Origin: Lingula anatina
Taxonomy: Eukaryota > Brachiopoda > Lingulata > Lingulida > Lingulidae
Assembly (NCBI RefSeq): GCF_001039355.2
Contig: NW_019775706.1
Coordinates: 126,001 to 190,000, forward strand
Direction: 5' to 3'
Length of the DNA: 64,000 nucleotides
Part shown: piece after piece, positions 61,331 to 64,000 of the stretch
Layout: every line of letters starts with the position of its first letter
How positions within the stretch are numbered: position 1 is the stretch's first letter
The notes under the pieces: model-generated
Databases searched by the model: none
The model's input: only the letters and a program-made list of their open reading frames with translations
What the model was told of the DNA's origin: nothing
Program-made: the position numbers and the translations under genes

Positions 61331-63713
61331 AACGTGTTGGATTATACCGTAATTTCCCAACCGGGGTCTCTCATAATTCCCTTAATTTTCTCGTAATCCC
61401 TTCCAAGAAGAACAACGAAATGTAGTCATTTGAGCTGGTAAATAGTCTATTTTGTTGGTCGGTCATGAAGTTACCTTGCAAACGAATTGCAGTACCGATC
61501 ACTGTTATTAGAGCGATTTTTCTGCCTTTCGTTTGGCAGCTTATATCGAGAGAATAGCTGGTTTTTGTTTGAATTACCGCCATTCCGCTTGTTGATACAT
61601 AAGATAAAATGCAAAGCAATTTTTGATATATATCTATTCTATTTAATTGGTTATACCGATTTCCGATGGTACTTTCCAACTAACAGAAAACATTTTTATG
61701 ATTGAAATGTTTTAAATATCCTGTTATTATCGCTCCTTCATATACAAACAACTTCAAAATAGTCCCAAGTTCGAAGAAATTACGTCACTGGCAAAAAAAA
61801 AAGACTCGTTCCGTATGTGTAGATTTACAGTTTGATTATTTAAACTTTCGAAATTTCTCGCAAAAAAGGAATTAAAACATTCCATTTTAGAAAATTTTAA
61901 AACTGAAATTTATACCTCTTTAATGTTTCAATGACTTTTTTAATGAACTTTATAGTAAGAAAATAACTCACTTTTAAATCCATGTGAATCAAATATTTTA
62001 ATCAAATTCCTTTAGCTTGTACTTTTAGCTCGTACCCTTAGCACGAAGAAACAAAGAAAAATAAAACATATTTTACATGCAAAAACAGTTTATTTAATGA
62101 GCATTACAATATAGCTTATATTTTCCAAATTTAAATAATATATACAATTAACATGCATACCACAAAGAAAACAATAAAATTTCTAACACTTTGCCGCTGT
62201 CCCAAAAAAATCCTGTATGAAACATCCAACACATCCACTTAAAAATATCTATTTACCACGATATAAACACACAGCGCCCTTGATATAGGCAAGAGAAACG
62301 TGACTAGATACCTTAATTCTGAGCATTATTCAAATACAAATAAAATTTATTATGTCTGTTTTCTTATCCATGACGACACTTGACTAGTCTCTTATTTACA
62401 GCATGGTATATTTCCAATTAAAATTTATGATTTTACAAATGGTCCATCCTAATCTTGATAAACATCTATTTGTTTCTATCAATCTAGCGCAAGGTAGGTA
62501 CGGGTAAACTAAATATTTCAATTTTTGATTATTTGAATAATGGCCATCCAACTGACTAGCGTCATACTGATACTTGAGCAAATGCCTTTAATATACAAGT
62601 CCGTATATGCTTAGATCTTCACAATGACGTCATTTCACTTAGTTAAAGTGGTTTATCAATACAAACATTAATGTGTTGACTCATTCTTCGAGAGTTGCAT
62701 ACCATCTCTATTCGATATCTATATTTCAAGTGAGCAACACACAGTGATTTTCATTGCTCACCCCTGGGCTCTATAAGATAGATAAACGCATCATAAAGAA
62801 AAAATATCTAGGACGGATCTCTTCAAGAAAAAAATCCTTTCAAACTACTTCAAATTTTGACGACAACAAAAACGTTGAAGTGCTTTGACTTATATGATTG
62901 TACTTGCAGATTTTTAAATATTGCTTTACCCCCGAGTCTCACAAAGACTTCACATGAAGTGAGGCAAGTTATGTTATCAACAAAACAATTATGCAATTAC
63001 CACAATATCGATATTTTGTGGGTTTAAGTTATTTTTACAACGATGACGTAAACGGCCTCTCACACTGTCAACAAACCGTGCTGCCTTGAAATGGCTCCGT
63101 GTCTGGGCAACACGTTTCAACAAAAGTTCCTTATTTGCTGAATGTGTCATATTAAGTTTTAGGCTTAAGACTATGATTGTCTGGGGTTCAATACAGAAGG
63201 TCGTCTTTTTTTTTCATATCACTGTGAGATTCAAACTTGACCAACGCGTGACACAGGTGTTAGGCGAAATAGGAAGCGCGCACGAACTATTGTTGCACGC
63301 GCATTTTTTGCTTGCTCAAATGGCCAACATGTATTGACTTAATCACATTATTATTATATGAACCATTTCTCTATGCTTGTAAGCGCCAGCTTGGATTCAC
63401 AAAACAAGTGAGTCCTGATTAACAGCCACCTAATAACACCATGTAAAATACACCACATTTAACAAATGTGTATAATCAACTTTAACTAACATATCATAGG
63501 TTCAGGATAATCCTGAGCTGAATGAAAACACTGCAAATGAGTATGGAGGACAAGGATCCATTGACACAACTGCGCTTGCGCTGATTGTCGTCTCCTAGCA
63601 ACGAACGCGCGGTGGAGGTGAGCGGTGCAATCAGCCGACTTTTTCCACAAATAGAAATCTATATAAAAAGTCATAATCATGTCTCTTTGTAACAGGTCCA
63701 CTTTCTGGTCGTT
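61331..63713. other. 3' flank of the zinc-finger gene
   Basis: AT-rich DNA downstream of the minus-strand zinc-finger exon. TTTATT words near 62090 could be its polyadenylation signal on the minus strand. No other exon or repeat of note was found. Confidence 0.4.
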
Positions 63714-63907
63714 TCATAGCAACGCCTGCCCGGTGTAAGGATGAGAGGCGATCAGGTGACTTTTCAGCGCGTTTTTCTGGTAGAAGTCTTTGCCGCAGTG
63801 CTGACAAGAGAAAGGTTTGTTGTCCGCGTGGATGCGGCGGTGGGTGTTCAGCGTACTCGCCAGCGTGAAGCCTTTCCCACACACTTCACAGCGGTGAGGT
63901 CTCTCGC
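63714..63907 (-). CDS. C2H2 zinc-finger protein, last exon (partial)
   Basis: The exon follows a GTTTTCGTTTTAG acceptor in phase 1. It encodes a typical ERPHR linker, then two C2H2 fingers: CEVCGKGFTLASTLNTHRRIH (C-X2-C-X12-H-X3-H) and CQHCGKDFYQKNALKSHLIASH (H-X4-H). After these come nine residues and a TGA. Earlier exons lie right of the window. Tandem fingers of this type bind DNA, so a nuclear transcription factor is likely. The STLNTH-RIH phrase recalls FEZ-family fingers, but two fingers are too few to assign a family. Confidence 0.82.
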
Positions 63908-64000
63908 CTAAAACGAAAACCAAAGAAGTTGCATTAGTATGTCTGAAATTTCTGATGATCATCTTATAAGACACTACGTAGGCCCCTACTACATGTATAT

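Noticed and set aside
1-64000. Autonomous transposons, viral genes, CRISPR arrays, rRNA or tRNA genes
   Set aside because: No reverse transcriptase, transposase, integrase or capsid-like frame, no regular spacer array, and no tRNA or rRNA signature was recognised while reading. A tRNA scan would be needed to exclude short RNA genes fully.

Overview
The window is nuclear DNA from an animal. It is AT-rich, full of simple repeats and short inverted-repeat elements, and its genes are split by many GT-AG introns. It carries orthologues of animal genes (EXOC3, GMEB, clavesin, an apolipoprotein-D-like lipocalin). The compact introns, the invertebrate-type Frizzled/LDLa receptors and the high apparent allelic divergence suggest a highly heterozygous, probably marine invertebrate such as amphioxus or another non-vertebrate bilaterian. 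The species cannot be fixed from this sequence alone.

Left third (1-17.4 kb): a cluster of three related type II membrane receptors. Each starts with an acidic or polar cytoplasmic exon plus one transmembrane helix. Two are complete here, continuing into one Frizzled cysteine-rich domain (10 Cys, three exons) and then one giant exon of LDL-receptor class A repeats. Gene A (minus) shows only its first exon and runs off the left edge. Gene B (plus, 744 aa, 13 full LDLa repeats plus one half repeat) spans to 17408. Gene C (minus, 669 aa, 11 repeats) lies inside the first intron of gene B. Gene B's first exon occurs twice because a 1.68 kb block is duplicated on either side of a single N.

Middle (17.4-29.5 kb): repeat-rich DNA and a five-exon secreted lipocalin gene (minus, 195 aa). 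The 5' three exons of the lipocalin recur in a second ~3 kb copy (24979-28097) that lacks the last two exons. Again a single N separates the copies. Three of the four Ns in the window have sequence before them repeated after them, which points to allelic contigs joined without collapsing.

Right half (29.5-54.9 kb): three well-supported genes. A GMEB-like SAND-domain transcription factor (minus) is divergent from EXOC3/Sec6 (plus, 22 coding exons, 740 aa), with a ~1.6 kb gap that could be a shared promoter. Next comes a decayed C2H2 zinc-finger fragment, then a clavesin-like CRAL-TRIO gene (plus, 5 coding exons, 323 aa) with a long 3' untranslated tail.

Far right (55-64 kb): no convincing gene until the last exon of a C2H2 zinc-finger gene (minus, 63714-63907). 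The intervening DNA has three islands of higher-complexity, more GC-balanced sequence that could be conserved regulatory elements. Exon boundaries were derived by hand from splice signals, reading-phase continuity and family resemblance; no search was run.
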